Below, piece after piece: positions 9,150-17,572 of a stretch of DNA of 64,000 nucleotides; position 1 is the first letter of the stretch; each line of letters opens with the position of its first letter. The position numbers were made by a program, and so were the translations under genes. The stretch lies in the NCBI RefSeq assembly GCF_902499115.1, contig NZ_CABVPN010000019.1:62001-126000 (forward strand), read 5' to 3'. This DNA comes from Burkholderia diffusa. GTDB taxonomy: Bacteria > Pseudomonadota > Gammaproteobacteria > Burkholderiales > Burkholderiaceae. The notes below the pieces were generated by a model. It worked only from the letters and a program-made list of their open reading frames with translations, made no database searches and was not told the origin of the DNA.

Positions 9150-9778
9150 AGGAAGACCAGGCCACGCCGTCCCGCACGCGCCCGAAGCCGGGCGAGCGTC
9201 GCGTGATGATCCTGCAGACGCTCGCCGCGATGCTCGAGGCGCCGAAGCCCGAAAAAATCACGACGGCCGCGCTCGCGGCCCGCCTCGACGTGTCGGAAGC
9301 CGCGCTGTACCGGCATTTCACCAGCAAGGCGAAGATGTACGAAGGCCTGATCGAGTTCATCGAGCAGGCACTGTTCGGGCTCGTCAACCAGATCGTCGCG
9401 AAGGAGCCGAACGGCGTGCAGCAGGCGCGCACGATCGCGCTGACGATGCTCAATTTCGCGGCGAAGAATCCGGGCATGACGCGCGTGCTGACGGGCGAGG
9501 CGCTGGTCGGCGAGGACGAGCGGCTCACCGAGCGCGTGAACCAGCTGCTCGACCGGATCGAGGCGACCGTCAAGCAGTGCCTGCGGGTCGCGCGTACCGA
9601 GGCGCAGGCGCCCGATGGCGCCGCGCCGTTCGTGCTGCCGGCCGATTACGATCCCGCCGCGCGCGCGAGCCTGCTCGTCAGCTACGTGATCGGCAAGTGG
9701 CACCGGTTCGCGAAAGGCGGCTTCCAGAGGCCGCCCGGCGAGCAGGCCGATGCGCATTTGCGGCTGATCCTGCAGTAG
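9116..9778 (+). CDS. slmA: Nucleoid occlusion factor SlmA (TetR family)
   Basis: 220 residues. A TetR-type helix-turn-helix (ITTAALAARLDVSEAALYRHF, about residues 43-63) is followed by a helical domain ending GKWHRFAKGGFQRPP, as in SlmA. SlmA binds specific chromosomal sites and stops FtsZ ring assembly over the nucleoid. ATG 9116 lies inside the upstream gene, preceded by GGGGCGACAGAA. The tail after residue 160 (AQAPDGAAPFVLPADYDP) is a loop not needed for the assignment. The argB-slmA linkage fits the conserved order in Burkholderia. Confidence 0.9.
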   Translation: MQPTYPQDQAVKEDQATPSRTRPKPGERRVMILQTLAAMLEAPKPEKITTAALAARLDVSEAALYRHFTSKAKMYEGLIEFIEQALFGLVNQIVAKEPNGVQQARTIALTMLNFAAKNPGMTRVLTGEALVGEDERLTERVNQLLDRIEATVKQCLRVARTEAQAPDGAAPFVLPADYDPAARASLLVSYVIGKWHRFAKGGFQRPPGEQADAHLRLILQ

Positions 9779-9823
9779 CCGGGCGCAGCCGGCCCGCGAA
9801 ATCCGCGCTCCGCGGAATTCCGC

Positions 9824-9861
9824 TATACTCCTCCGACCTGCCACCTTGGGTGGCGGGTCGG
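9824..9861 (+). promoter_or_regulatory. Putative metX promoter -10 and 5' cap hairpin
   Basis: TATACT at 9824-9829 is a good -10, although no -35 is evident. About 4-7 bp downstream a 13-bp stem (9833-9845 with 9849-9861, loop TTG, one G-T pair) would form at the very 5' end of the transcript. It directly precedes the SAM-II-like aptamer and may protect the RNA end or help it fold. Confidence 0.5.
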
Positions 9862-9863
9862 AA

Positions 9864-10026
9864 GCGCGCCGATTTGCTGACTCGATTGCGGGCGCGCGAA
9901 CCGACCAGGGCCTTGATGCGTCTTCGTCCCGGCGGTTCACTACAAATGCGGCTAAAGAGGTCGTCAGCCGCGCACCTTCGCCTCCGCGCATCGCCGACAC
10001 CGTTTAGCCGCCCAGTCATAAGGCGG
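9864..10026 (+). promoter_or_regulatory. SAM-II-type riboswitch with an extra hairpin, upstream of metX
   Basis: P1 pairs GCGCGCC (9864-9870) with GGCGCGC (9891-9897). Its loop carries GATTTG and GATTGCG, and the 3' strand AAATGCGGCTAAAGAGG (9944-9960) matches the SAM-II pseudoknot strand (AAAUG-N2-GCUAAA). An added hairpin (GAACCG 9898-9903 with CGGTTC 9933-9938) sits between them. GCGGCTAAA (9948-9956) is fully complementary to TTTAGCCGC (10003-10011), and CCGCC (10008-10012) is complementary to the ribosome site GGCGG (10022-10026). This suggests that bound SAM holds the first strand in the aptamer and frees the second to hide the ribosome site, turning translation off. The class is recognised by motif; the mechanism is inferred. 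Confidence 0.8.
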
Positions 10027-10031
10027 AACGA

Positions 10032-11177
10032 ATGGAATCGATCGGCATCGTCGCTCCACAGACCATGCACTTCGCCGAACCGCTGCGCTTGCAAAGCGGC
10101 AGCGTGATCGGCAACTATCAGCTCGTCGTCGAGACGTACGGCGAACTCAACGCCGCGCGCTCGAACGCGGTGCTCGTCTGCCACGCGCTCAACGCGTCGC
10201 ACCACGTCGCCGGCGTCTACGCGGACGATCCGCGCAGCACCGGCTGGTGGGACAACATGGTCGGCCCGGGCAAGCCGCTCGACACCAACCGCTTCTTCGT
10301 GATCGGCGTGAACAACCTCGGCTCGTGCTTCGGCTCGACCGGCCCGATGAGCATCGATCCGTCGTCCGGCAAGCCGTATGGCGCACGCTTTCCGGTCGTC
10401 ACCGTCGAGGACTGGGTGCATGCGCAGGCGCGCGTCGCCGACGCGTTCGGCATCGAGCGCTTTGCCGCCGTGATGGGTGGCAGCCTCGGCGGGATGCAGG
10501 CGCTCGCATGGAGCCTGATGTATCCGGACCGCGTCGCCCACTGTATCGACATCGCGTCGACGCCGAAGCTGTCCGCGCAGAACATCGCGTTCAACGAGGT
10601 CGCGCGCTCCGCGATCCTGTCCGATCCCGACTTCCACGGCGGCAACTACTACGCGCACGGCGTGAAGCCGAAGCGGGGCCTGCGCGTCGCGCGGATGATC
10701 GGCCACATCACGTATCTCTCCGACGACGACATGGCCGAGAAATTCGGCCGTGCGCTGCGCCGCGCGGACGGCGCGCTCGACGCGTACAACTTCAGCTTCG
10801 ACGTCGAATTCGAGGTCGAGTCGTACCTGCGCTACCAGGGCGACAAGTTCGCCGACTACTTCGACGCGAACACCTACCTGCTGATCACGCGCGCGCTCGA
10901 CTACTTCGACCCGGCCAAGGCGTTCGACGGCAACCTGACGGCCGCGCTCGCGCACACGCAGGCGAAATACCTGATCGCGAGCTTCTCGACCGACTGGCGC
11001 TTCGCGCCCGCGCGGTCGCGCGAGATCGTGAAAGCGCTGCTCGACAACAAGCGCACGGTCAGCTACGCGGAGATCGACGCGCCGCACGGCCACGACGCGT
11101 TCCTGCTCGACGACGCGCGTTATCACAACCTGCTCCGCGCGTATTACGAACGAATCGCCAACGAGGTGGGTGCATGA
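10032..11177 (+). CDS. metX: Homoserine O-succinyl/acetyltransferase MetX
   Basis: 381 residues of the alpha/beta-hydrolase MetX family. The nucleophile elbow is GGSLGG (around residue 150), and the Asp and His of the triad are near the C-terminus (SFSTDWRF; EIDAPHGHDAF). It acylates L-homoserine to start methionine synthesis; betaproteobacterial members of this type are usually succinyltransferases (MetXS), so succinyl-CoA is the likelier donor. ATG 10032 is preceded by AAGGCGG at a good distance. The leader carries a SAM-II-like riboswitch, consistent with feedback by the pathway's end product. The stop overlaps the metW start by 4 bp. Confidence 0.96.
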   Translation: MESIGIVAPQTMHFAEPLRLQSGSVIGNYQLVVETYGELNAARSNAVLVCHALNASHHVAGVYADDPRSTGWWDNMVGPGKPLDTNRFFVIGVNNLGSCFGSTGPMSIDPSSGKPYGARFPVVTVEDWVHAQARVADAFGIERFAAVMGGSLGGMQALAWSLMYPDRVAHCIDIASTPKLSAQNIAFNEVARSAILSDPDFHGGNYYAHGVKPKRGLRVARMIGHITYLSDDDMAEKFGRALRRADGALDAYNFSFDVEFEVESYLRYQGDKFADYFDANTYLLITRALDYFDPAKAFDGNLTAALAHTQAKYLIASFSTDWRFAPARSREIVKALLDNKRTVSYAEIDAPHGHDAFLLDDARYHNLLRAYYERIANEVGA

Positions 11178-11782
11178 ACCAGCAAGCGCTGAACTCCCTG
11201 TCCGCACGCGCGGACTTCCGTGCGATCGCCCGCTGGGTCGAACCGCGCTCGACCGTGCTCGATCTCGGCTGCGGCGACGGCTCGCTGCTGTCGCTGCTGT
11301 CCGAGGAACTGGACGTGTCCGGTTACGGGATCGAACTGAATGACGCCGGCGTGCTCGCGAGCACGAAGAACGGGATCAACGTGATCCAGCAGAACCTCGA
11401 GGACGGCCTGCGCCTGTTCGAGGATCACAGCTTCGATTTCGCGATCCTGTCGCAAACGCTGCAGACGATCCACCAGACGGCCGCGATCCTGCGCGAAACC
11501 GCGCGTGTCGGACGCGAATGCATCGTTTCGTTCCCGAACTTCGGCTACTGGGCGCACCGGCTGTCGGTGCTGCGCGGCCGGATGCCGGTGTCGAAGTCGC
11601 TGCCTTACCAGTGGCACAACACGCCGAACGTCCGGGTGCTGACGATCAAGGATTTCGAGGCGCTCGCGCCCGAAGTCGGCGTCACGATCCTCGACCGCAT
11701 CGTGCTGCACGAAGGCCAGCCGATTCGATGGGGAGCCAACTGGCGTGGTAGTCTTGCTGTCTACCGCGTCAAGCGCAGCTGA
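11174..11782 (+). CDS. metW: Methionine biosynthesis protein MetW
   Basis: 202 residues with a class I methyltransferase core: VLDLGCGDGSLL near residue 29, then IELNDAGV and an ILSQTLQTIH segment characteristic of MetW. The partner gene metX overlaps by ATGA, so translation is coupled. MetW is required together with MetX for homoserine acylation in several proteobacteria and appears to act in complex with it; whether it methylates anything is not established. It shares the upstream riboswitch. Confidence 0.95.
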   Translation: MNQQALNSLSARADFRAIARWVEPRSTVLDLGCGDGSLLSLLSEELDVSGYGIELNDAGVLASTKNGINVIQQNLEDGLRLFEDHSFDFAILSQTLQTIHQTAAILRETARVGRECIVSFPNFGYWAHRLSVLRGRMPVSKSLPYQWHNTPNVRVLTIKDFEALAPEVGVTILDRIVLHEGQPIRWGANWRGSLAVYRVKRS

Positions 11783-11898
11783 GCCGGGGAGCCGTTGACG
11801 GATGATCCGGCCCGCACCCGCGTGCGGCCGCCCCTCCTGCGCCGCCCGCGCTGCCTGCGCCGCCGCCGCAATCAGTCAACGCTACCCAGTTTCTGTCC

Positions 11899-13320
11899 AT
11901 GTCCAAAAGGCCACACGAGGCGCCCGCACTCACCGCTCACGAGGATCACCCCGGCTGGCGCGCCTATCTGAACACGCACATGCTGATCTGCGTGTTCCTG
12001 GGCTTCACGTCCGGTCTGCCGCTCTTCACGCTCGTCTACCTCGTGCAGGCATGGCTGCGCTCCGAGGGCGTGAACCTGAAGGAAATCGGCCTGTTCGCGC
12101 TGATCCAGTTCCCGTATACGTGGAAGTTCCTGTGGGCGCCGCTGATGGACCGCTACGTCCCGCGCCTGCCCGGCTGGCGGCCGGGACGCCGGCGCGGCTG
12201 GCTGCTGCTCACGCAGGTGCTGGTCGCCGGCGCGATCGCCGCGCTCGGCTTCGTGTCGCCGCGCGACTCGATCTGGACGGTCGCCGCGCTCACCACGCTC
12301 GTCGCGTTCTTCGGCGCAAGCGCGGACGTCGTGATCGACGCCTACCGTCGCGAGCTGCTGCGCGACACCGAGCAGGGCCTCGGCAACGCGATACACGTGA
12401 ACGCGTACAAGCTCGCCGCGCTGATCCCCGGTTCGCTCGCGCTGATCCTGTCCGACCACATGCCGTGGGACGTCGTGTTCGCGATCACCGGCGCATTCAT
12501 GCTGCCGGGCATCCTGATGACGCTCGTCGTGCGCGAGCCCGAGGTGATCGGCGCGCCGCCGCGCAACCTGCGCGACGCGATCGTGCTGCCGTTCCGCGAA
12601 TTCATCCAGCGCGACGGCTGGCGCGGTGCGCTGCTCGTCATCGCGTTCATCTTCCTGTTCAAGATCGGCGACACGATGGCCACCACGCTGTCGACGTCGT
12701 TCTTCCTCGATATCGGCTTCACGCGCACCGAAATCGGCATCGTCGCGAAAACCACCGCGCTCGTCGCGAGCGTTGCCGGCGGCATCATCGGCGGCATCTG
12801 GCTCGTGAAGATCGGCATCGGCCGCGGGCTGTGGATCTTCGGCGCGCTGCAGATGGTGTCGACGCTCGGCTTCGCGTGGCTCGCGCAGGTCGGCCCCGGC
12901 TCGCCGGTGCTCGCGGTGCTTTACGACTTCACGGTCGCGGCAAGTCACGCGCTCGCGTCGTTCCTGTCGGTCTTCGGCTTCGAGGTCACGCCGCATCTGA
13001 GCCCGATGACGGTCGCGCTCGCGCTCGTCTACGCCGCCGAAACGTTCACCACCGGCCTGACGATGGCCGCGTTCGTCGCGTATATCGCGAGCACGACCGA
13101 TCCGCGCTACACGGCCACGCAGTTCGCGCTGTTCACGAGTCTCGCGTCCGTGCCGCGCACGCTCGCCTCGGCCGCGAGCGGCTTCATCGTCGCGAAGATC
13201 GGCTGGTTGGACTACTTCATCGTGTGCACCGCGCTCGCGATCCCCGGCATGCTGCTGCTGTTCAAGATCGCGCCCTGGAACGGCACCGCGCGCAACGGCG
13301 AGGCCAGCCGTGCGCAATGA
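11899..13320 (+). CDS. ampG: AmpG-type muropeptide MFS permease
   Basis: 473 residues with about 12-14 hydrophobic helices and the AmpG opening FLGFTSGLPLFTLVYLVQAWLR (given here only in part as the family block, residues 32-53). The loop FPYTWKFLWAPLMDRY near residue 72 is also typical. AmpG imports GlcNAc-anhydromuropeptides across the inner membrane for wall recycling, and in many Gram-negatives this feeds AmpR signalling to beta-lactamase. It follows metW by 116 bp and overlaps the next gene by 11 bp. Identity at family level is secure. Confidence 0.9.
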   Translation: MSKRPHEAPALTAHEDHPGWRAYLNTHMLICVFLGFTSGLPLFTLVYLVQAWLRSEGVNLKEIGLFALIQFPYTWKFLWAPLMDRYVPRLPGWRPGRRRGWLLLTQVLVAGAIAALGFVSPRDSIWTVAALTTLVAFFGASADVVIDAYRRELLRDTEQGLGNAIHVNAYKLAALIPGSLALILSDHMPWDVVFAITGAFMLPGILMTLVVREPEVIGAPPRNLRDAIVLPFREFIQRDGWRGALLVIAFIFLFKIGDTMATTLSTSFFLDIGFTRTEIGIVAKTTALVASVAGGIIGGIWLVKIGIGRGLWIFGALQMVSTLGFAWLAQVGPGSPVLAVLYDFTVAASHALASFLSVFGFEVTPHLSPMTVALALVYAAETFTTGLTMAAFVAYIASTTDPRYTATQFALFTSLASVPRTLASAASGFIVAKIGWLDYFIVCTALAIPGMLLLFKIAPWNGTARNGEASRAQ

Positions 13321-14356
13321 TCGACTGCATCGCGCGGCACGCGTCGCCGCCGCGCTGAGCGTCGGCCTCGCGACGCTCGGCGCGGCGGGAAGCGTGCATG
13401 CGACCGACACAAGTGCGGCTGCGGCCGGCTCCGCGCCCGCCATCGCGCCGGCTGCGCCGTCCACGCCCGCCGCTCCGGTTGCGCAGTCCGCCGCCGAAGC
13501 CGCGCAGCCGACCGGCGCCGCCGTGCCTGCGAAGGCCTACACGTCGACGTCGCAGCAGGTGCGCTACGGCAACGCGATCGCGTTCCGCACGCTGATCCCG
13601 TCGCCGCTGCTCGAGCAGCTCACCACGAGCGAATACGCGCAGATCGTGCAGGCGGCCGCCGACAGTGACCGTCTGCTGCCCGCCAACCAGCCGCGCGTGA
13701 AGCGACTGCGCGCGATCGTCATGAAGCTCGCGCCGTATTCGGTGAAGTGGAACGATCGTGTGAAGAACTGGGCATGGGACGTCAACGCGATCCGCTCGCG
13801 CGACATCCGCGTCACGTGCCTGCCGGGCGGCAAGGTGCTCGTGTACGGCGGGATGCTCGATCGCGTCCGCCTGAACGACGACGAGTTCGGTGTGCTGCTC
13901 GCGCACGGCATCGCGCATGCGCTGCGCGAACACGCACGCAGCAATTTCAGCACGACGTCGCAAACGTCGCTGCGCGCGGCCTCGCTGCCGCCGCTGTTCG
14001 GCGTCGGCGAGCCGCTGCCGCAGGCGCTGAACCTCGGCGCGCGTCTGCAGACGCTGCGCTACGACCCGACCGACGAAACCGAAGCCGACGTGATCGGCGG
14101 CGACATTGCCGCCCGCGCGGGCTTCGATCCGCGCGCGGCGATCACGCTGTGGGACAAGCTCGCGGCGGCGACGCGCGCGAACAGGACATCGGGCTTCATC
14201 TACATGCACCCGTACAACGCCGCGCGGCGGCAGGATCTGCTGAACCGCCTGCCGGACCTGATGCCGCTGTATGCGAAGGCAGTCGGCAAACGGGTCGACA
14301 CGCTCCCCGACTACGCGGGCATCAGCGCGCAGCGGCGCAAGATCGTGCGGCGCTGA
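13310..14356 (+). CDS. M48-family metallopeptidase homologue lacking the catalytic Glu
   Basis: 348 residues, GTG start inside the end of ampG. A signal-like hydrophobic segment (about residues 9-30) and an Ala/Pro-rich linker suggest a periplasmic protein. The domain from residue 80 resembles LoiP/YggG peptidases. The zinc motif reads HGIAH (H199-H203) where active enzymes have HExxH; codon GGC at 13907-13909 gives Gly in place of the Glu. The downstream ligand motif ETEAD (E258) is intact. Zinc might still be bound, but the general base is missing, so it may be a pseudoenzyme. Family membership is good; the function is unknown. Confidence 0.8.
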   Translation: MRNDRLHRAARVAAALSVGLATLGAAGSVHATDTSAAAAGSAPAIAPAAPSTPAAPVAQSAAEAAQPTGAAVPAKAYTSTSQQVRYGNAIAFRTLIPSPLLEQLTTSEYAQIVQAAADSDRLLPANQPRVKRLRAIVMKLAPYSVKWNDRVKNWAWDVNAIRSRDIRVTCLPGGKVLVYGGMLDRVRLNDDEFGVLLAHGIAHALREHARSNFSTTSQTSLRAASLPPLFGVGEPLPQALNLGARLQTLRYDPTDETEADVIGGDIAARAGFDPRAAITLWDKLAAATRANRTSGFIYMHPYNAARRQDLLNRLPDLMPLYAKAVGKRVDTLPDYAGISAQRRKIVRR

Positions 14357-14422
14357 GCGCCGCATCCGGCGGCTTCCCGCCGCGCATCGCCGGCGCGCGT
14401 CAGCGGCGTATGAGGCCGGGCG

Positions 14423-15367
14423 CTACGCGCCGACTTCCGACTCGACGGGCCGGCTGCCGCTTTCGCGCATCCAGCGCACGTCGTCTCCCGGGCTGCGGCC
14501 GAACAGCCGCTTGAACTCCCGGCTGAACTGCGATGCGCTCGCATAGCCGACCCGCGCCGCGGCGGCACCTGCCCCGAGACCGTCCTGCACCATCATCAGC
14601 CGCGCCTGGTGCAGGCGCGCGGCCTTCACGTACTGCATCGGCGACGTCGCCGTCACGTGCTTGAACTGCGCGTGAAACACCGCAAGGCTCATCCCGGCCT
14701 CGCGCGCGAGCGTCTCGACGTCGAGATCGGCCTTCAGGTCCGCATGGATGCGCCGCAGCGCCTTCGCGATGCGGCCGAAATGATGTTGCTGAACGAGCGC
14801 CGCGCGAATCGCGTCGCCCTGCGCGCCCGTCAGCACGCGATACGCGATCTCGCGCATGATCGCCGGCCCGAGCACGCGCGTGTCGTGCGGCGACGCGAGC
14901 ACTTCGAGCAGCCGCACCACCGCGTCGGCGAGCGGCGCATCCAGCGGCGTCGAACAGACGCCGTGCGGCTCGCCGACCGCCGCACCGAGCGTCTCGTCGA
15001 GCAGGATCGCGAGTTCGGCGATCACCGCGAGATCGACGCGGATCGAGATCGCGAGAAACGGCTCGTCCATGCTCGCAAAGGTCTCGCATTCGAACGGCAG
15101 CGGCACCGACAGCACGAGATACTGCTGCGCGTCGTAGACGAACGAGCGATCGCCGAGATAGCCGAGCTTGCGACCCTGGCACACCACGATGATGCTCGGC
15201 TCGTACAGCACCGGCATGCGCGGCACCGGACGGCTCACGCGGATGAAGCGCACGCCGTCGAGCGCCGCCAGCGTATCGCCGTCGTTCGGTGCGAGACGCG
15301 AATGCAGCTCGATCATGCGGCGCCGCACACGGTCGCCCGCGTCTTCTGAAAGGGGCTGGAAGCTCAT
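14423..15367 (-). CDS. AraC-family transcriptional regulator
   Basis: 314 residues from ATG 15367, which has AGGA eight bases upstream; an ATG at 15376 is a possible alternative adding three residues. An N-terminal cupin-like sensing domain (AraC_N type) spans about residues 20-190. The C-terminal pair of helix-turn-helix motifs includes ETLAREAGMSLAVFHAQFKH and ARVGYASASQFSREFKRLFG. It is divergent from the zinc alcohol dehydrogenase with 227 bp between the starts, which makes that gene the likely target; this arrangement is common for AraC-type regulators of aldehyde and alcohol dehydrogenases. The effector is unknown. Confidence 0.9.
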   Translation of the reverse strand: MSFQPLSEDAGDRVRRRMIELHSRLAPNDGDTLAALDGVRFIRVSRPVPRMPVLYEPSIIVVCQGRKLGYLGDRSFVYDAQQYLVLSVPLPFECETFASMDEPFLAISIRVDLAVIAELAILLDETLGAAVGEPHGVCSTPLDAPLADAVVRLLEVLASPHDTRVLGPAIMREIAYRVLTGAQGDAIRAALVQQHHFGRIAKALRRIHADLKADLDVETLAREAGMSLAVFHAQFKHVTATSPMQYVKAARLHQARLMMVQDGLGAGAAAARVGYASASQFSREFKRLFGRSPGDDVRWMRESGSRPVESEVGA

Positions 15368-15594
15368 CGGCGTCATCCTGTCCTGCAAGAGAATCAGGCT
15401 CGCAATGTAGCACCTTGAAAGCGTTTTTACGGCCGTTCGCGCGCAATTCGAGAGGAATAGGCAAATCTTCGAGACCTTCGTGTATTTCGCCGACGCCGCT
15501 CGCTCCTTACGATGGGCACCTGTCTCGCCGCGTCGCCACATGACGCGGCGGCAGTCTGATTCGCCGGATGTTTTCCCGGACAAGGAGCCCCTGC

Positions 15595-16647
15595 ATGAGC
15601 ACAACCTACGCTTACGCGGCGACCGACGCGCAGTCACCGCTCGCCCCGTTCGAATTCCAGCGCCGCGCGCTGCGCGACCTCGACGTCCAGATCGAGGTGC
15701 TCTACTGCGGCGTCTGCCACTCGGACCTGCATCAGGCCCGCAACGAATGGCGCAACACGATCTACCCGGTCGTGCCGGGCCATGAAATCGTCGGCCGCGT
15801 GACCGCGACCGGCCCGCAGGTGTCGCGCTTCAAGGTCGGCGAGCTGGTCGGCGTCGGCTGTCTCGTCGATTCGTGCCGCACCTGCCCCAGCTGCGCGGAA
15901 GGCCTCGAGCAGTATTGCGAGAACGGCTTCGTCGGCACCTACAACGGCCAGGATCGCGTGACCGGCGATGTCACGTACGGCGGCTATTCGACGCAGCTCG
16001 TCGTCGACGAGGCATTCGTGCTGCGCGTGCCCGAGACGCTCGACCCGGCCGGCGCCGCGCCGCTGCTGTGCGCGGGGATCACGACCTATTCGCCGCTGCG
16101 CCAGTGGAACGTCGGCCCCGGCAAGAAGGTCGGGATCGTCGGCCTCGGCGGGCTTGGCCACATGGGCGTGAAACTCGCGCGCGCGATGGGCGCGCACGTC
16201 GTGCTGTTCACGACGTCGCCGTCGAAGATCGAGGACGGCAAGCGCGTCGGCGCGCATGAAGTGGTGATCTCGAAGGACGAGGCGCAGATGAACGCGCACC
16301 TGAACAGCTTCGATTTCATCCTGAACACGGTCGCCGCGCAGCACGACCTGAACCCGTTCCTGCACCTGCTGAAGCGCGACGGCACGATGACGCTCGTCGG
16401 CGCGCCGGAGCACGACCATCCGTCGCCGCAGGTGTTCAACCTGATCTTCAAGCGCCGCCGCCTCGCGGGCTCGCTGATCGGCGGGATCGCGGAGACGCAG
16501 GAAATGCTCGATTTCTGCGCGAAGCATGGCATCACGTCGGATATCGAGACGATTCCGATGCAGCAGATCAACACCGCTTACGAGCGGATGCTGAAGAGCG
16601 ACGTGAAGTACCGGTTCGTGATCGACATGGCGTCGATCAAGCAGTAA
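15595..16647 (+). CDS. Zinc-dependent NADP-type alcohol dehydrogenase (YahK/CAD family)
   Basis: 350 residues. The catalytic zinc site is CGVCHSD near residue 38 with GHEIVG downstream, and the structural zinc site is CRTCPSCAEGLEQYC near residue 92. The nucleotide loop is GLGGLGHMGVK near residue 183. This matches the cinnamyl-alcohol-dehydrogenase group (YahK, AdhA), which reduces a broad range of aldehydes, mostly with NADPH. ATG 15595 has a strong site, AAGGAG, at the right distance. The divergent AraC regulator probably controls it, perhaps in response to toxic aldehydes. Substrate is inferred from family only. Confidence 0.92.
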   Translation: MSTTYAYAATDAQSPLAPFEFQRRALRDLDVQIEVLYCGVCHSDLHQARNEWRNTIYPVVPGHEIVGRVTATGPQVSRFKVGELVGVGCLVDSCRTCPSCAEGLEQYCENGFVGTYNGQDRVTGDVTYGGYSTQLVVDEAFVLRVPETLDPAGAAPLLCAGITTYSPLRQWNVGPGKKVGIVGLGGLGHMGVKLARAMGAHVVLFTTSPSKIEDGKRVGAHEVVISKDEAQMNAHLNSFDFILNTVAAQHDLNPFLHLLKRDGTMTLVGAPEHDHPSPQVFNLIFKRRRLAGSLIGGIAETQEMLDFCAKHGITSDIETIPMQQINTAYERMLKSDVKYRFVIDMASIKQ

Positions 16648-16663
16648 GCCACGCGCCAAACGA

Positions 16664-16694
16664 AACGGGCCGCATGTTCGACATGCGGCCCGTT
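16664..16694. terminator. Bidirectional terminator between adh and xthA
   Basis: A 14-bp perfect stem (16664-16677 with 16681-16694) with loop TCG lies between two convergent genes. Confidence 0.75.
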
Positions 16695-16749
16695 CTGCAT
16701 CCGGCGACCGGACGGCCCGACGGCTACGCGCGCGGCGGTGCGCCGACGA

Positions 16750-17523
16750 TCACTTCTTGTAGTCGTAATCCACCGTCAGCGGCGCGTGATCGCTGAACTT
16801 GATGCCCTTGAAGATCGACGTGCTTTTCGCGGTACCGGCCACACCGGGCGTCGCGATCTGGTAGTCGATCCGCCACCCGACGTTCTTCGCATACGCCTGG
16901 CCGCGGTTGCTCCACCACGTGTACTGCTCGGGGCGCTGGTCGAGCGTGCGGAACACGTCGACGTAGCCGACATCGTCGAACAGCTTCGTGAGCCACTCGC
17001 GTTCTTCCGGCAGGCAGCCCGAGTTCTTCTGGTTGCTCTTCCAGTTCTTGATGTCGATTTCCTTGTGCACGATGTTCACGTCGCCGCACAGGATCACCTC
17101 GCGCTTCTTCTTCAGCTCGGCGAGGTGCGGCATGAATTCGTCCATGAAGCGGTACTTCGCCTGCTGGCGCTCTTCGCCGCTCGAGCCGGACGGCACGTAC
17201 ACCGACACGACCGACAGCTTGCCGTAGCGCGCCTCGACGTAGCGCCCCTCGGAATCGAATTCGCTGCTGCCGAAGCCGATGATCACGTCATCGGGCTCGT
17301 GGCGGCTGTACACGCCCGCGCCGCTGTAGCCCTTCTTCTCGGCGTGGTGGAAATAGCTCCTGAAGCCGTGCGGCTCGACGAATTCGGCCGGCAGGTCGTC
17401 GGCCGATACCTTGATTTCCTGCACGCACACGCAATCGGCGTTCTGTTCGCCGAGCCATTCGAAGAAGCCCTTCTTCGCGGCGGAGCGGATGCCGTTCAGG
17501 TTGGCGGTAATCACTCGCATCAT
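16750..17523 (-). CDS. xthA: Exodeoxyribonuclease III (AP endonuclease)
   Basis: 257 residues of the endonuclease/exonuclease/phosphatase fold. Active-site blocks: ITANLNGIRSA at the N-terminus, QEIK (metal-binding Glu), GAGVYSR, GDVNIVH (catalytic Asp and Asn), WRIDYQIA and the terminal SDHAPL (catalytic His). It cuts DNA at abasic sites and digests 3' ends in base excision repair. Two adjacent ATG codons (17523, 17520) are both usable. A 49-bp gap separates it from the upstream PPK2 gene on the same strand. Confidence 0.96.
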   Translation of the reverse strand: MMRVITANLNGIRSAAKKGFFEWLGEQNADCVCVQEIKVSADDLPAEFVEPHGFRSYFHHAEKKGYSGAGVYSRHEPDDVIIGFGSSEFDSEGRYVEARYGKLSVVSVYVPSGSSGEERQQAKYRFMDEFMPHLAELKKKREVILCGDVNIVHKEIDIKNWKSNQKNSGCLPEEREWLTKLFDDVGYVDVFRTLDQRPEQYTWWSNRGQAYAKNVGWRIDYQIATPGVAGTAKSTSIFKGIKFSDHAPLTVDYDYKK

Positions 17524-17572
17524 GTCGGGTTCCGTTGTTCAGTTCAGTTCGATGTTGTTACAGGATCGCAGG

